DNA of 64,000 bases from Vulcanimicrobiota bacterium (GTDB lineage Bacteria; Vulcanimicrobiota; Xenobia; Xenobiales; JADMJV01), in assembly GCA_019637395.1 (NCBI GenBank), contig JAHBVR010000023.1, positions 71,516 to 135,515 on the forward strand, written 5' to 3'. The position numbers and the translations under genes were made by a program. Positions 16,485-24,932 of this stretch are shown here, piece by piece. The notes under the pieces were generated by a model. That model saw only the letters and a list, made by a program, of their open reading frames with translations. It was not told the DNA's origin and made no database searches. Position 1 is the stretch's first letter. Each line of letters starts with the position of its first letter.

Positions 16485-17477
16485 CTAGGCTTTGGTGAGC
16501 TTGGTCAACTCGGCATGCACGGCTTCCACCAGGGCTTTGCGAATCTCGCCGATTTTGCCGTCGGTGGTGACGCCGGCGGCCCGGGAATGACCGCCGCCGC
16601 CGAAGATGGCCGCCACCTGATTGATAGGATGATTGCGCGAGCGAATGCTGGCTTTGATCTTGCCGCCGGGAGCTTCGCGCACCAGCACCACCACGTCGGC
16701 TTGTTCCACGCGGTCGAGTTCGTCCACAAAGAATTGGATCTCCTCGGGGCGCACGTTGTATTCGTCCAAAGACTTCTGGGTGATCTCGGCCCAGGCCACA
16801 CACACGCCGTCGCGTTCGTCCACGGTCAGATCGTTGAGCATGCGGCCGAGCAATTTGAGCACATTAGGGGTGCTGTTGCGGTAGACCGAACGCGAGACCT
16901 CGTCGGTGGCCACCCCGGCCTGGAGCATGGACGCCAGGCGCCGGTGAGTAGCTGGAGTCACTCGCGAATATTGAAAGGAACCTGTATCGGTCAACACGGC
17001 CACGTAGAGGGCGGTGGCCATAGAGCGATCCAAAGGCACGTCCAGGTGTTGGATCAATTCAAAAGTCATTTCGCCGAGGGCGGCCACTTCCGGCAGCACC
17101 CAGTTGATGTCTCCGTAATTCTCGTTGTCCTGGTGATGATCGAAATTGAGCAGCAACGGCGCCATTTTGCGCGGGTCAAAGCCCTTGGGCATACGGCCCA
17201 GGGTGGGACATTCCAGGGCCACCACGGCATCGAATTTTTCCTCGGGCAGCTCGGCGCTGGTATTTTCCAGGCCGAAGAGAATGCGGCTGAGCGAGGCCGG
17301 CACGGATTCCGGCAAGAAGGCTACCACGCGTTTGCCCATAATGGTCAAGGCCTGCTGCAAAGCCAACATGGACCCGAGATGGTCGCCGTCCAGACCGACA
17401 TGCGAGACCAGCAGGTAGCTTTGATGTTGCCTGAGCGCCTGCACAAACGCTGGAGGTACCTGAAAATCACCTTTCAC
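16485..17477 (-). CDS. nrnA: DHH/DHHA1 phosphoesterase, NrnA (nano-RNase/pAp phosphatase) family
   Basis: 330 residues. DHH domain: HVGLDGDHLGS, the third motif NFDHHQDNENYG and a later TDTGSFQY. DHHA1 domain: C-terminal GGGGHSRAAG, which binds the substrate. The family degrades short RNA and 3'-phosphoadenosine 5'-phosphate. One oddity is the second motif, VVALECP, which has Glu where related proteins, as I recall, have Asp. It starts at GTG 17477 with GGGAG upstream. Its stop is one base before mtaB. Confidence 0.88.
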   Translation of the reverse strand: MKGDFQVPPAFVQALRQHQSYLLVSHVGLDGDHLGSMLALQQALTIMGKRVVAFLPESVPASLSRILFGLENTSAELPEEKFDAVVALECPTLGRMPKGFDPRKMAPLLLNFDHHQDNENYGDINWVLPEVAALGEMTFELIQHLDVPLDRSMATALYVAVLTDTGSFQYSRVTPATHRRLASMLQAGVATDEVSRSVYRNSTPNVLKLLGRMLNDLTVDERDGVCVAWAEITQKSLDEYNVRPEEIQFFVDELDRVEQADVVVLVREAPGGKIKASIRSRNHPINQVAAIFGGGGHSRAAGVTTDGKIGEIRKALVEAVHAELTKLTKA

Positions 17478-17489
17478 CGACTCTGCTCC

Positions 17490-19367
17490 CTACTGTCCGT
17501 CAATACCTAACTCCAATCGCTCCGGGCCGCGTCGGGCCGGGCCGGAGGCGGGAGCGGATGGGCTCGCCGATTCCGATGCGGCTGCAACTGGACTGCCAGC
17601 GGGTGTTCCCCGCAAATTCGCGCCAACCTTCTGCCGAGCCTCGTGGACCAGACGCAGTAAGGGGGAATTTTCTTGAGGCGTGAACTGCATCAGAGCCATA
17701 AAGTAGCTGACAACCTCTGAATTGAACTGGGTTCCGGCGCCTTTTTCCAGGCGCCGCATAGCTTCTTCCCGTTCCAGGCCCTGCCGGTAAGGCCGATGCG
17801 AAGTCATGGCGTCGTAGGCGTCGGCCACGGCCATGATGCGGGCGCCCATGGGAATTTGTTCGCCCTTCAAGCCTTGCGGATAGCCTTTGCCGTCCCAGCG
17901 TTCGTGGTGTCCCAGCACCATCTTTTGAATTTCCGGAGAAACCGAACGAATGTCGCGGATGATGCGGGCGCTGTGTACGACATGCTGTTTCATGATCTCG
18001 AATTCTTCATCGGTCAGGGCGCCCTGTTTCATGAGGATGCTGTCAGGAGTAGAGATCTTGCCCACGTCGTGGAGCATGGCGGCCGTGTTCATGTCCTTCA
18101 CAAAACTGGCCGGCAGCCCCATGGCCTGGGCCAGGCGCACCGAGTAATTGCACACTCGGGTAACGTGGCCGCTGGTATAGGGGTCTTTGGCTTCGATGGC
18201 CTGGGCCAGGGCGCGAATCATTTCTTCGTGGCTGCGTTCGCGCTCGGCCAGGAAAAACAGGTTGCGAATGGAGATGGCGGCGTCAGTGGCCAGAATCTGC
18301 AGATAGCCCTGGTCGTGACTGCTGAAACGGTCTCCCACCAGCTTGTTGCCGACCAGAATCAGACCGAGTGGACTGTTGTCGAGCGGCGTCTGCAGGGGAA
18401 CGACCAGGAAATTTTTCAAGTCGTCGCTGTGGGGTTGATAGCCGGTGGTCTGGCCGCGCAGGATGGGAATCAACTGTTCCATCCCGTTCAGGGGCCAGTA
18501 CGGGCGGATCGGTTCGACTCCATCGGCTTGTGAATAGATGAAGGATTCACCGGTGGTGACCAGGCGGCCGAGCAGGCCCTGGCCGATGGGGCTATTGAGT
18601 TTGGCCGCCGCTCCCTCGGTGATGCCTTCTTTCCACTCGACCATCAGATTTTGCCCTTTGCGCAGCAAAACCACCGCGATATTCACCTGGAGTTGCTCTT
18701 TGGCGCAGTAAACAATGGTAGAGAGCAGTTCGTCCGGATTGCGCAGAACGGCCATGCGGTGGGCGATCTGCATGAGCGCTTCCAGTTTGCGCCGCTCATG
18801 ATTGAGTTCTTGTTCTTGGGCCAGGCGGGCCTCACCGTGGGTTCGGGCCGCTTCCTGAGCTTTCTGCAAGGCCACCGCCTGGCTCTTGTTGGGATCCTCA
18901 GCGACCTCCGCGCGGCCGCGGGCCCGGGGCAAGGCGGAAATCAAAAAGGGAGCGGCGCACAGGGTGACCACGCGGTAGACCAGCGAAAGCGGGTTGAGAT
19001 GGGCCAGGTGGCGGTCCATGATGGTCGGCGCCAACCAGCAGACGCAGTTGACCCAGGCGAAGATGATAGCCGCCTGCTGGCCTTTCTCGATGGAGATGAG
19101 AGCGGTCAGTGCCAACGGCAGCATCAAGATGGCCCCGGGACCGGCGAAATAGCAAAGGAAACCGACCAGCAGAGATTCCACGCCGGCCATGACCAGGGGC
19201 TGGCCTTCATCCTCCCCTACCCTGCCCTGGTAGGCGGCCAGCACGATCAGAGCCAGGCACAGGCCGCCGGCCACGGGCAGGACGCCGGTGCCCTTATCGG
19301 CCACTACCTGGAGCAGACCGGAGAGATAAAGAAAGACCCGCAGCGGTAGGGCCGGCGGCAAGTTCAA
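17490..19367 (-). CDS. Membrane-anchored GAF plus HD-GYP phosphodiesterase
   Basis: About 625 residues: four to five membrane segments in the first 150, a linker coiled coil (ALQKAQEAARTHGEARLAQE), a GAF domain, then a full HD-GYP domain with HDVGK and HHERWDGKGYPQGL. HD-GYP enzymes hydrolyse cyclic di-GMP, so this opposes GGDEF enzymes such as the one at the window start. The C-terminus is Ser/Ala/Pro-rich and disordered. The start is uncertain: TTG 19367 is used because the frame upstream overlaps the zinc-ribbon gene in another frame and has no convincing start; a CTG near 19430 behind AGAGGG is possible. Third gene of the radical-SAM operon. Confidence 0.85.
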   Translation of the reverse strand: MNLPPALPLRVFLYLSGLLQVVADKGTGVLPVAGGLCLALIVLAAYQGRVGEDEGQPLVMAGVESLLVGFLCYFAGPGAILMLPLALTALISIEKGQQAAIIFAWVNCVCWLAPTIMDRHLAHLNPLSLVYRVVTLCAAPFLISALPRARGRAEVAEDPNKSQAVALQKAQEAARTHGEARLAQEQELNHERRKLEALMQIAHRMAVLRNPDELLSTIVYCAKEQLQVNIAVVLLRKGQNLMVEWKEGITEGAAAKLNSPIGQGLLGRLVTTGESFIYSQADGVEPIRPYWPLNGMEQLIPILRGQTTGYQPHSDDLKNFLVVPLQTPLDNSPLGLILVGNKLVGDRFSSHDQGYLQILATDAAISIRNLFFLAERERSHEEMIRALAQAIEAKDPYTSGHVTRVCNYSVRLAQAMGLPASFVKDMNTAAMLHDVGKISTPDSILMKQGALTDEEFEIMKQHVVHSARIIRDIRSVSPEIQKMVLGHHERWDGKGYPQGLKGEQIPMGARIMAVADAYDAMTSHRPYRQGLEREEAMRRLEKGAGTQFNSEVVSYFMALMQFTPQENSPLLRLVHEARQKVGANLRGTPAGSPVAAASESASPSAPASGPARRGPERLELGIDGQ

Positions 19368-19426
19368 GCCGCGAGCCCGCGGCGCACGGGTCTTATGGCG
19401 TGTGGTGGAGCGGCGCGCGGTCGAGC

Positions 19427-19651
19427 TCAGGTCCAGCCCTCTCGCAAGAACATGACGACTCCGTCGATTTTTACCAGCAGCAAAAGGGAATTGCAGTGCG
19501 GGCAACGGGTCTGCTCGTTCAGGCTGAGGCTCTCCATATGCAGGGAGGCGTCGCAGCCGGGGCAGTCGGGCAGCACCAGGCGGCCGCGGTCCTGCCCCGC
19601 CTTGGGGCTGGCGTCGGCGCTCAAGGGCGCGTTGCCGGCCAGTCCGCTCAC
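19427..19651 (-). CDS. Small zinc-ribbon protein
   Basis: 74 residues with two CxxC knuckles, PDCPGCDASL and TRCPHCNSLL, about 20 residues apart, followed by a short beta-hairpin. It looks like a single C4 zinc ribbon of unknown role. The ATG overlaps the stop of the radical-SAM gene by four bases, and the stop lies just before the HD-GYP coding region, so it is the middle gene of a three-gene unit. A substrate or chaperone role for the radical-SAM enzyme is possible but not shown. Confidence 0.7.
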   Translation of the reverse strand: MSGLAGNAPLSADASPKAGQDRGRLVLPDCPGCDASLHMESLSLNEQTRCPHCNSLLLLVKIDGVVMFLREGWT

Positions 19652-20973
19652 GAATGAGCTCCGGCCTGTTTGGCAATCAGGCAGAGCGGATCAGGATCGG
19701 TCAGCGTGCCGGAAGTCACATAGGCGCGGGAGCGGTCGCCGCCGCGGCAGGACTTGAAATAATCGCATTTTTTGCAGGTGTTGTTACCGGGGTTATTGCG
19801 CAGCACTTTCAGGCCGTGGCCCTGGTGCCAGATTTCCTTGAGGGGCTTTTCGCGGATGTTGCCGGCCGCCAGTACGGTACCCAGAAAACCGCTGCCGCCC
19901 ACCAGGCCCTCGGAATTGATGTGGCAGTGCAACTGGCCGCATTCGCTGCCGAAGCCCTCAAAGACGCGCTTCTTTTGGTAGGGCGGCGGCACCTTGGAGA
20001 CGATCTCCACCTTGCAGCGGCTGGTCTCTCCGATACGGCGCGCCAGATCAAGCGCATTGTTGGCCTCGTCGATGGTGAGCAGCATTTTCGGGTTCTCTTT
20101 GGCGCGGCCCACCGGTGCGACGATATCGAAGACAATGCGCGGAATCTCGAAACGTTCCGCCTGTTTCACCAGAGCCGGGATTTCCGTCAGATTGTCGCGC
20201 TGCAGCACGGCGTGGAAATAAATCGGCGCTTTGGAGAGTTCTTGCAAGTTCTTGATGCCGCGCATGGCCTTGCGGTAAGCACGATCGCCGCGCAGGTAAT
20301 CGTAGCTTTTTTCACTGCCTGCATCCATGCTGATCTTGATTTCATCGATGGCCAGCTCGCCCAGTTTGGAGGCCACGGCCCGGGTGGCCATGGTGGCGTT
20401 GGTGGCGATGGAAACCTTCATGCCACGGCTGTTGGCGTGGGAGATGACGTCAAAGACGTCACTGCGGCCGAGAGGCTCTCCGCCGCCCAGACGCAGCTTG
20501 AAACAGCCCATCATGGCCATGTCGTCGATAATTCTACGAATGTCGAGAATGGTCAACTCGCGCGGACGAGCCGCCCCGGCGTCGGCCCAACAGTGTTTGC
20601 AGGCCAGGTTGCAGTAGCGGGTCAGCTGCAGATAAACCGTGGTGGGAGCCGATAGATATTGCGTTCCCTCGGGCATGTCGTTGTCCAGGAAGACGCCCTG
20701 AAAGGTGCCGTCCTTGACCAGGCCGATGCTGGAGCAGAGCTGGATAAAAGTGTCAAAGGACTGGCGCGTGACCGTTTCGCTCAGTTCGCGATAGACTTCG
20801 TCCAGAGAGTAGTCCTGGCTGCGCGCGAAGATGCCGGTAGCTTCTCCGTCGAAGGGGATGTAGTCGGAATTCTGACGGTCGTAGACCAGACAACCGAAGT
20901 ATTCTTTGCGCGCCACGAAGGGCTTCGTGGCCAGTTGTTTGAGACGGTCATCCGCGCTCAAAGAAGTTATCAT
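19648..20973 (-). CDS. Radical SAM/SPASM enzyme with PqqD-like N-terminus
   Basis: 441 residues. N-terminal region (about 17-100) resembles a PqqD-type RiPP recognition element (KEYFGCLVYDRQN...PFDGEATGIF). The radical-SAM cluster is CNLACKHC (C121, C125, C128) with GGGEPLGR. The C-terminus is a SPASM region with CKKCDYFKSCRGG and a last cysteine in DPLC. Such proteins modify peptides (RiPP maturation) or make heme/cofactor derivatives. No short precursor peptide is evident; the coupled 74-residue zinc-ribbon protein is the only close small partner. ATG 20973 is the chosen start. Confidence 0.85.
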   Translation of the reverse strand: MITSLSADDRLKQLATKPFVARKEYFGCLVYDRQNSDYIPFDGEATGIFARSQDYSLDEVYRELSETVTRQSFDTFIQLCSSIGLVKDGTFQGVFLDNDMPEGTQYLSAPTTVYLQLTRYCNLACKHCWADAGAARPRELTILDIRRIIDDMAMMGCFKLRLGGGEPLGRSDVFDVISHANSRGMKVSIATNATMATRAVASKLGELAIDEIKISMDAGSEKSYDYLRGDRAYRKAMRGIKNLQELSKAPIYFHAVLQRDNLTEIPALVKQAERFEIPRIVFDIVAPVGRAKENPKMLLTIDEANNALDLARRIGETSRCKVEIVSKVPPPYQKKRVFEGFGSECGQLHCHINSEGLVGGSGFLGTVLAAGNIREKPLKEIWHQGHGLKVLRNNPGNNTCKKCDYFKSCRGGDRSRAYVTSGTLTDPDPLCLIAKQAGAHS

Positions 20974-21065
20974 CCATCATCTCGCTTTGTGGGGGCATTA
21001 CTTGACTGGCTTTCTAGGTCTTGATGACGTGAACCTTCTCGGCCGCAAACGGCTCTACAAAAGCG

Positions 21066-21089
21066 AAAGAGGCGCCGAAGCGCCTCTTT
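21066..21089. terminator. Rho-independent terminator with UUCG loop
   Basis: Stem AAAGAGGCGC/GCGCCTCTTT (21066-21075 with 21080-21089). Read on the minus strand the loop is the stable UUCG tetraloop, placed five bases after the stop of the 97-residue gene. The plus-strand copy is followed by a T-run, but no plus-strand gene ends here. Confidence 0.8.
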
Positions 21090-21093
21090 TTCT

Positions 21094-21387
21094 TTAGCCG
21101 AGCGACTCGCCTTCCTTGTCGTGGAAGTCGCACTCTTCGATGCAGTCGCGAAAACTTTTCAGAGGTCGTGACTGATACGGGTGGGTGCAGTTGATAAAAA
21201 TTCTAGGCGCCTCGCCTTCCAGGCTGAACCCAAAATCCACATAGCCACAAAACCGATCGGGGACATGCTCGATGCAATATTCATAAAGTTCGTTGTAAAT
21301 TTCCGGGTAGCTGTGCTGGAACATATGCTTTTCGCACTGGAAAACACCCAGCACTGAACTACGAAATCTACAGGGTCTGTACGCCAT
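21094..21387 (-). CDS. Cysteine-rich hypothetical protein
   Basis: 97 residues with seven cysteines spread through the chain (CRF, CEK, YCIE, FCGY, NCTH, DCIEEC) and several aromatic residues; it has no signal peptide. The spacing does not match a standard zinc ribbon, but an iron-sulfur or zinc site is plausible. A strong terminator directly after the stop supports a real transcript. It lies upstream of the radical-SAM operon but is separated from it by that terminator. No family recognised. Confidence 0.55.
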   Translation of the reverse strand: MAYRPCRFRSSVLGVFQCEKHMFQHSYPEIYNELYEYCIEHVPDRFCGYVDFGFSLEGEAPRIFINCTHPYQSRPLKSFRDCIEECDFHDKEGESLG

Positions 21388-21570
21388 CGTACTCTCTCAC
21401 TCTCAATCCGTTCCCGGCTTCTCGACGCCGGGTTTTCAGCGACCGCTTCACCTGAAGCATCTCCTCTGAACTTGGGTTCGATTCGGAGGACTGCCTTTCT
21501 CCTCGACCTATGGAGTTCCTGTCGAGTGCACAAAAAGTTTGTTATGAAGGCTGCACGGGTGTCCGACAAA

Positions 21571-21600
21571 GAAAAAGGGTCCGCTGAATCAGCGGACCCT
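21571..21600 (-). terminator. Terminator of tRNA-Ala
   Basis: Inverted repeat 21576-21585 with 21591-21600 (10 base pairs, loop GAATC on the plus strand), followed on the minus strand by TTTTTCTTT. It starts five bases after the CCA end of tRNA-Ala. Confidence 0.9.
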
Positions 21601-21604
21601 GTTT

Positions 21605-21680
<76 letters not shown>

Positions 21681-21691
21681 GTGGGATTGAG

Positions 21692-21720
21692 AATATAATG
21701 CCTCTCTCCCGGACTGTCAA
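21692..21720 (-). promoter_or_regulatory. Promoter of tRNA-Ala
   Basis: On the minus strand: TTGACA (21720-21715), a 17-base spacer, TATATT (21697-21692). The expected start is about 21685, a few bases before the tRNA 5' end. 11 of 12 consensus positions match. Confidence 0.88.
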
Positions 21721-21736
21721 GCCTTTTCTCGGTGAC

Positions 21737-22447
21737 TTAGTTGGCGGATACCGACTTGGCCACGGCTTTGGTGGTGTCCACGCGTACGGCGGGCGACATG
21801 GTGGAGGCCAGCGAAATGGAGCGCAGGTAGGTACCCTTGGAACTCTGAGGCTTGGCCTTGACGATGGCTTCGAGCAGCACGCGCAGGTTCTCGAGCAGCT
21901 TGTCTTCGGAAAAGGACAGGCGGCCGATGCTGGAGTGCACCACGCCCTGTTTGTCGGCGCGGTATTGCACCTTGCCGGACTTGAGCTCTTCCACGGCTTT
22001 GACCACGTCAGGGGTAACGGTGCCGGCCTTGGGGTTGGGCATGCGCGGTCCCAGAATACGACCCAGATCCTTACCGATCAGGCCCATCATATCGGGAGTA
22101 GCCACTACCAGGTCAAAGTCCGACCAGCCGCCCTTGACTTTGGCCACCAGGTCTTCGGCACCGGCGGCGTCGGCTCCGGCGCCTTCCGCGGCACGGATAC
22201 GGTCCCCCTTGGTGAAGACGATGACGCGGGGGGTTTTGCCGGTGCCGTGAGGCAGCACGGTGGTTCCGCGTACGGTCTGATCGCTCTTGCGCGGATCGAT
22301 CCCGAGCTTGATGTGACACTCCACAGTTTCGTCGAACTTGGCGGAAGCGATCTTTTTGACCACTCCAATCGCCTCTTCGAGCGCGTGCAGCGCGTTCTTG
22401 TCGTAGGCCTCGAGAGCGGCCTTACGCTTCTTGGTTTGTTTAGCCAT
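21737..22447 (-). CDS. rplA: 50S ribosomal protein L1
   Basis: 236 residues, normal for L1. It has the conserved [20 protein letters not shown] region, [17 protein letters not shown] and [17 protein letters not shown]1 binds 23S rRNA at the exit-site stalk and can repress its own mRNA. The start is ATG 22447 with GGAGGTAAAT just before it; a longer frame to 22492 is rejected. The gene ends the secE-nusG-rplK-rplA unit, and rplJ/rplL do not follow. Confidence 0.98.
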   Translation of the reverse strand: MAKQTKKRKAALEAYDKNALHALEEAIGVVKKIASAKFDETVECHIKLGIDPRKSDQTVRGTTVLPHGTGKTPRVIVFTKGDRIRAAEGAGADAAGAEDLVAKVKGGWSDFDLVVATPDMMGLIGKDLGRILGPRMPNPKAGTVTPDVVKAVEELKSGKVQYRADKQGVVHSSIGRLSFSEDKLLENLRVLLEAIVKAKPQSSKGTYLRSISLASTMSPAVRVDTTKAVAKSVSAN

Positions 22448-22489
22448 ATTTACCTCCGTGGTGCGAACGAGACCCCGAGGAGTCTCTCC

Positions 22490-22528
22490 CACAAAATAAA
22501 TGAAGCCCGGTTGGATAACCAGGCTTCA
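22490..22528 (-). terminator. Hairpin plus U-rich tract between rplK and rplA
   Basis: TGAAGCC (22501-22507) pairs with GGCTTCA (22522-22528), with inner GGTT/AACC pairing. On the minus strand it is followed by TTTATTTTGT. It lies downstream of the rplK stop and before the rplA ribosome site, so it could partly terminate or attenuate transcription between the two genes. Confidence 0.6.
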
Positions 22529-22539
22529 AACTTTTCGCT

Positions 22540-22965
22540 TTAGGCGACGACTTCCAGGCCCATCGAACGGGCCGTGCCTTCGATGATGGCGATGGCGGCG
22601 TCGAGGTCGTTGGCGTTCAGGTCAGGCATCTTGATTTCGGCGACCTTGCGCACCTGGGCGGCGGTCACTTTACCGACCTTCTTTTTGTTGGGCTCGCCGG
22701 AGCCTTTCTGGATGCCGGCTTCCTTGATCAGCAAGGTGGCGGCCGGCGGGGTCTTGGTGATGAAGGTGAAGGAGCGGTCTTCGAAGATGGTGATCTCGAC
22801 CGGGATGATCATTCCGATCTGGGAAGCGGTGCGCTCGTTGTACTGCTTCACGAACTCCATGATGTTCACGCCGTGCTGACCGAGGGCGGGACCGACCGGC
22901 GGTGCCGGGTTGGCCTTTCCAGCCGGGCACTGCAGCTTCACCATTGCTTTAACTTTCTTAGCCAT
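22540..22965 (-). CDS. rplK: 50S ribosomal protein L11
   Basis: 141 residues, the standard length. It opens [20 protein letters not shown] and carries the [17 protein letters not shown] motif and the C-terminal rRNA-binding domain ending ATARSMG-type ([12 protein letters not shown]). It forms the base of the L7/L12 stalk. GAGGAG lies before ATG 22965. Confidence 0.98.
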   Translation of the reverse strand: MAKKVKAMVKLQCPAGKANPAPPVGPALGQHGVNIMEFVKQYNERTASQIGMIIPVEITIFEDRSFTFITKTPPAATLLIKEAGIQKGSGEPNKKKVGKVTAAQVRKVAEIKMPDLNANDLDAAIAIIEGTARSMGLEVVA

Positions 22966-22994
22966 GACTACTCCTCTATGTTCCTATCTGACGC

Positions 22995-23627
22995 TTAGGA
23001 AAGCTTCTCGACTTGTCCGAAATCCAGTTCCACCGGCGTTTCGCGGCCGAAGATCGAAATCAGGACGCGCACTTTCTCGCGATCCGGAGTGACCTCCTCC
23101 ACCACGCCATGGAAGTCCTGGAAGGGACCGTGGGTAACTTTGATGGCCTGGCCCACGGCCAGGTCCAGCTTGACCCGGGTGGGGGCTTCCATGCCCATCA
23201 ACTGTTTGATGCGGCGCACTTCGTCCTCGGGCAGGGGCACCGGCTTGGCGCCCGGGCTGACGAATCCCGTCACGCCGGAGGTGTTGCGCACGACATACCA
23301 GGACTCTTCGGTGAGAATCATCTCGACGAAGACGTAGCCCGGGTAGATTTTACGCATGACGGTCTTCTTCTTGCCGTCCTTGAATTCGAGTTCTTCTTCG
23401 GTGGGCACGTGGACCTGAAAGATCCGGTCGCGCATTCCCATCGAGTCGATACGTCGCATCAAGTTGTCTCGCACCTTGTTCTCGTATCCCGAATAGGTGT
23501 GAATCACGTACCAGTTGATGCGCGGGTCAACCGGAGCGGGCGCGGCCACGACGGGCGCTTCGGCGCTCTCGGCGACGACCTCGGTGGCTTGCTGCTCTTC
23601 AGCGATATCCTGTTCTTGCTGTTCCAT
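22995..23627 (-). CDS. nusG: Transcription termination/antitermination factor NusG
   Basis: 210 residues: an acidic, Glu/Ala-rich N-terminal extension of about 40 residues, the NGN domain (WYVIHTYSGYENKVRDNL..., GYVFVEM, FVSPGAKPVPL) and the C-terminal KOW domain (VGQAIKVTHGPFQDFHGVVEEV). It binds RNA polymerase and couples it to Rho or the ribosome. ATG 23627 is preferred because GAGGAG sits five bases upstream; GTG 23633 is less well placed. Confidence 0.98.
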   Translation of the reverse strand: MEQQEQDIAEEQQATEVVAESAEAPVVAAPAPVDPRINWYVIHTYSGYENKVRDNLMRRIDSMGMRDRIFQVHVPTEEELEFKDGKKKTVMRKIYPGYVFVEMILTEESWYVVRNTSGVTGFVSPGAKPVPLPEDEVRRIKQLMGMEAPTRVKLDLAVGQAIKVTHGPFQDFHGVVEEVTPDREKVRVLISIFGRETPVELDFGQVEKLS

Positions 23628-23650
23628 GATCACTCCTCAGGGTCGGGGCT

Positions 23651-23956
23651 TTAGCGGAAGAACCGCTTTAAAATGGCGTCCAGCACTCCCAGGTAGCCGG
23701 CGAAGAGAAACAGGGTCACCATCACGACCGTGGTGGCGGCCTGTAGTTCCCGGGTGGACGGCCAGCTGACTCGGCCCATCTCCAGCTTGACGCCTTGGAG
23801 ATAGGCTTTGAGAGCGGCGGGCGACCAGCCCGACGGAGCCGCGGCTTCCGGCGCGGGGCTCACCGTGGTGGTACCGCCCCCGCTCGCCATCGCGGCTTTT
23901 GTCTCGCTGCGATCGCGCCGTGGACCTGTTCTTTTTTTCGCTGGTTGACCGGCCAT
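23651..23956 (-). CDS. secE: Preprotein translocase subunit SecE
   Basis: 101 residues: a basic, disordered start, then the SecE domain with KAYLQGVKLEMGRVSWPSTRE and a single C-terminal membrane segment (TTVVMVTLFLFAGYLGVLDA). It stabilises SecY in the Sec channel. ATG 23956 has GAGGAGGCGC upstream; the longer frame to 24040 lacks support. The small rpmG gene often found beside secE is not present. Confidence 0.93.
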   Translation of the reverse strand: MAGQPAKKRTGPRRDRSETKAAMASGGGTTTVSPAPEAAAPSGWSPAALKAYLQGVKLEMGRVSWPSTRELQAATTVVMVTLFLFAGYLGVLDAILKRFFR

Positions 23957-24183
23957 CGCTGCGCCTCCTCTGGGAAATCCCCTCCCTATACCGCCCGAAA
24001 CGCGGGCGCCAAACATGGCTCCGCATACTCGATACGACACGCGTGGGAATCCACACTGCGGCGAACCCTGAAACCCACTTCAAAGTTCACCTTCACCAAA
24101 AAAAAGAGACCCTTCGGCCGTTCTATGCTTGCGCACTGAACTTTTTTAGGGCCTTGGAGTTCGCCTTGCAGCAAACCCCTTGT

Positions 24184-24259
24184 TGGAGCTGGAGAGCGGG
24201 CTCGAACCGCCGACCTCGTCCTTACCAAGGACGTGCTCTGCCAACTGAGCTACTCCAGC
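24184..24259 (-). tRNA. tRNA-Thr (anticodon GGU)
   Basis: 76 bases with encoded CCA. The anticodon loop is UUGGUAA in a CGUCC/GGACG stem; acceptor stem GCTGGAG/CTCCAGC, discriminator U. It lies six bases after tRNA-Gly and upstream of secE, in the same transcript. Confidence 0.96.
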
Positions 24260-24265
24260 GAAACC

Positions 24266-24341
24266 TGGAGCGGGAGACGAGGTTCGAACTCGCGACAACC
24301 AGCTTGGAAGGCTGATGCTCTACCAACTGAGCTACTCCCGC
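24266..24341 (-). tRNA. tRNA-Gly (anticodon UCC)
   Basis: 76 bases with encoded CCA. The anticodon loop is CUUCCAA in a TCAGC/GCTGG stem; acceptor stem GCGGGAG/CTCCCGC, discriminator U. First gene of the tRNA-Gly/tRNA-Thr/secE/nusG/rplK/rplA unit. In many bacteria tuf lies between such tRNAs and secE; here it does not. Confidence 0.96.
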
Positions 24342-24385
24342 ACATTAACAAGGTCCCGGTTGTCCGGGACTGTGTAACGCTGCTT

Positions 24386-24414
24386 TTCATACCATGCGCC
24401 TTCGGGCTTGTCAA
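24386..24414 (-). promoter_or_regulatory. Promoter of the tRNA-Gly/Thr-secE-nusG-rplKA unit
   Basis: Minus strand: TTGACA (24414-24409), a 17-base spacer, TATGAA (24391-24386). The start would fall near 24379, about 38 bases before tRNA-Gly. Confidence 0.8.
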
Positions 24415-24500
24415 CACTGAACGTGCGCTGCGAAAATCCATCAAGGTGCTTAAGAAACGGGGATCAGGGAAATAAGCACTGCAGAATTTTGGAGGTCCTC

Positions 24501-24932
24501 ATGAAAACCTATCAATACGCCGCTCTGGCCGTGGCCGCCACCGGCAGCCTGCTTCTGCCCGCCTACGCCGCCCGGCGCAAATCCGATCCCGGTCCTCACC
24601 CCCTCAAGGTTTTGAAGATCGTCCAGGATGGCTCTTCCACTATCAGCATGAACGGCGCTTCCGGTCGCTACCACCTGTGGATGCAGAACACCACCGACGT
24701 GGCCGTCGACAAAGTCGAAGTCCAGATGGAGCTGTGGAGTAAAACCGGGCGCCTGGAAGACACCATCAAGAAGGAGGTCGGCAACGTGGACGCCGGCCAG
24801 AAGACTTTTGTGGACCTGAAATACAACATTGTCGGAGAAACCAGCCTCAAGCCCCGCTTCTGGGTTCTTTACAACGGCGGCAAGGAAGCTCCCATCCAGT
24901 TCGAGATCGATGGGCCCAGCTGGAACTATTGA
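24501..24932 (+). CDS. Secreted hypothetical protein
   Basis: 143 residues with a signal peptide (MKTYQYAALAVAATGSLLLPAYA). The mature domain is a beta-sandwich type with VDKVEVQMELWSKTGRLED...AGQKTFVDLKYNI, similar in feel to FxLYD-type domains that are found in envelope proteins. The start ATG 24501 has GGAGGTCCTC in front; a frame running further upstream to 24408 would bury the signal. The 3' end overlaps the convergent cinA-like gene by seven bases. Confidence 0.75.
   Translation: MKTYQYAALAVAATGSLLLPAYAARRKSDPGPHPLKVLKIVQDGSSTISMNGASGRYHLWMQNTTDVAVDKVEVQMELWSKTGRLEDTIKKEVGNVDAGQKTFVDLKYNIVGETSLKPRFWVLYNGGKEAPIQFEIDGPSWNY

Noticed and set aside
19430-19676. N-terminal 80 residues of the longest HD-GYP frame
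   Set aside because: They lie over the zinc-ribbon gene in a different frame, are Arg/Pro-rich without homology, and have no start signal.
23957-24183. rpmG (ribosomal protein L33) between tRNA-Thr and secE
   Set aside because: Both strands were read; no CxxC-containing L33-like frame of about 50 residues is present.
24250-24444. Open frame across tRNA-Gly giving GSSSVGRASAFQAG
   Set aside because: A classic mis-annotation from a tRNA gene; it overlaps the promoter and tRNA found here.
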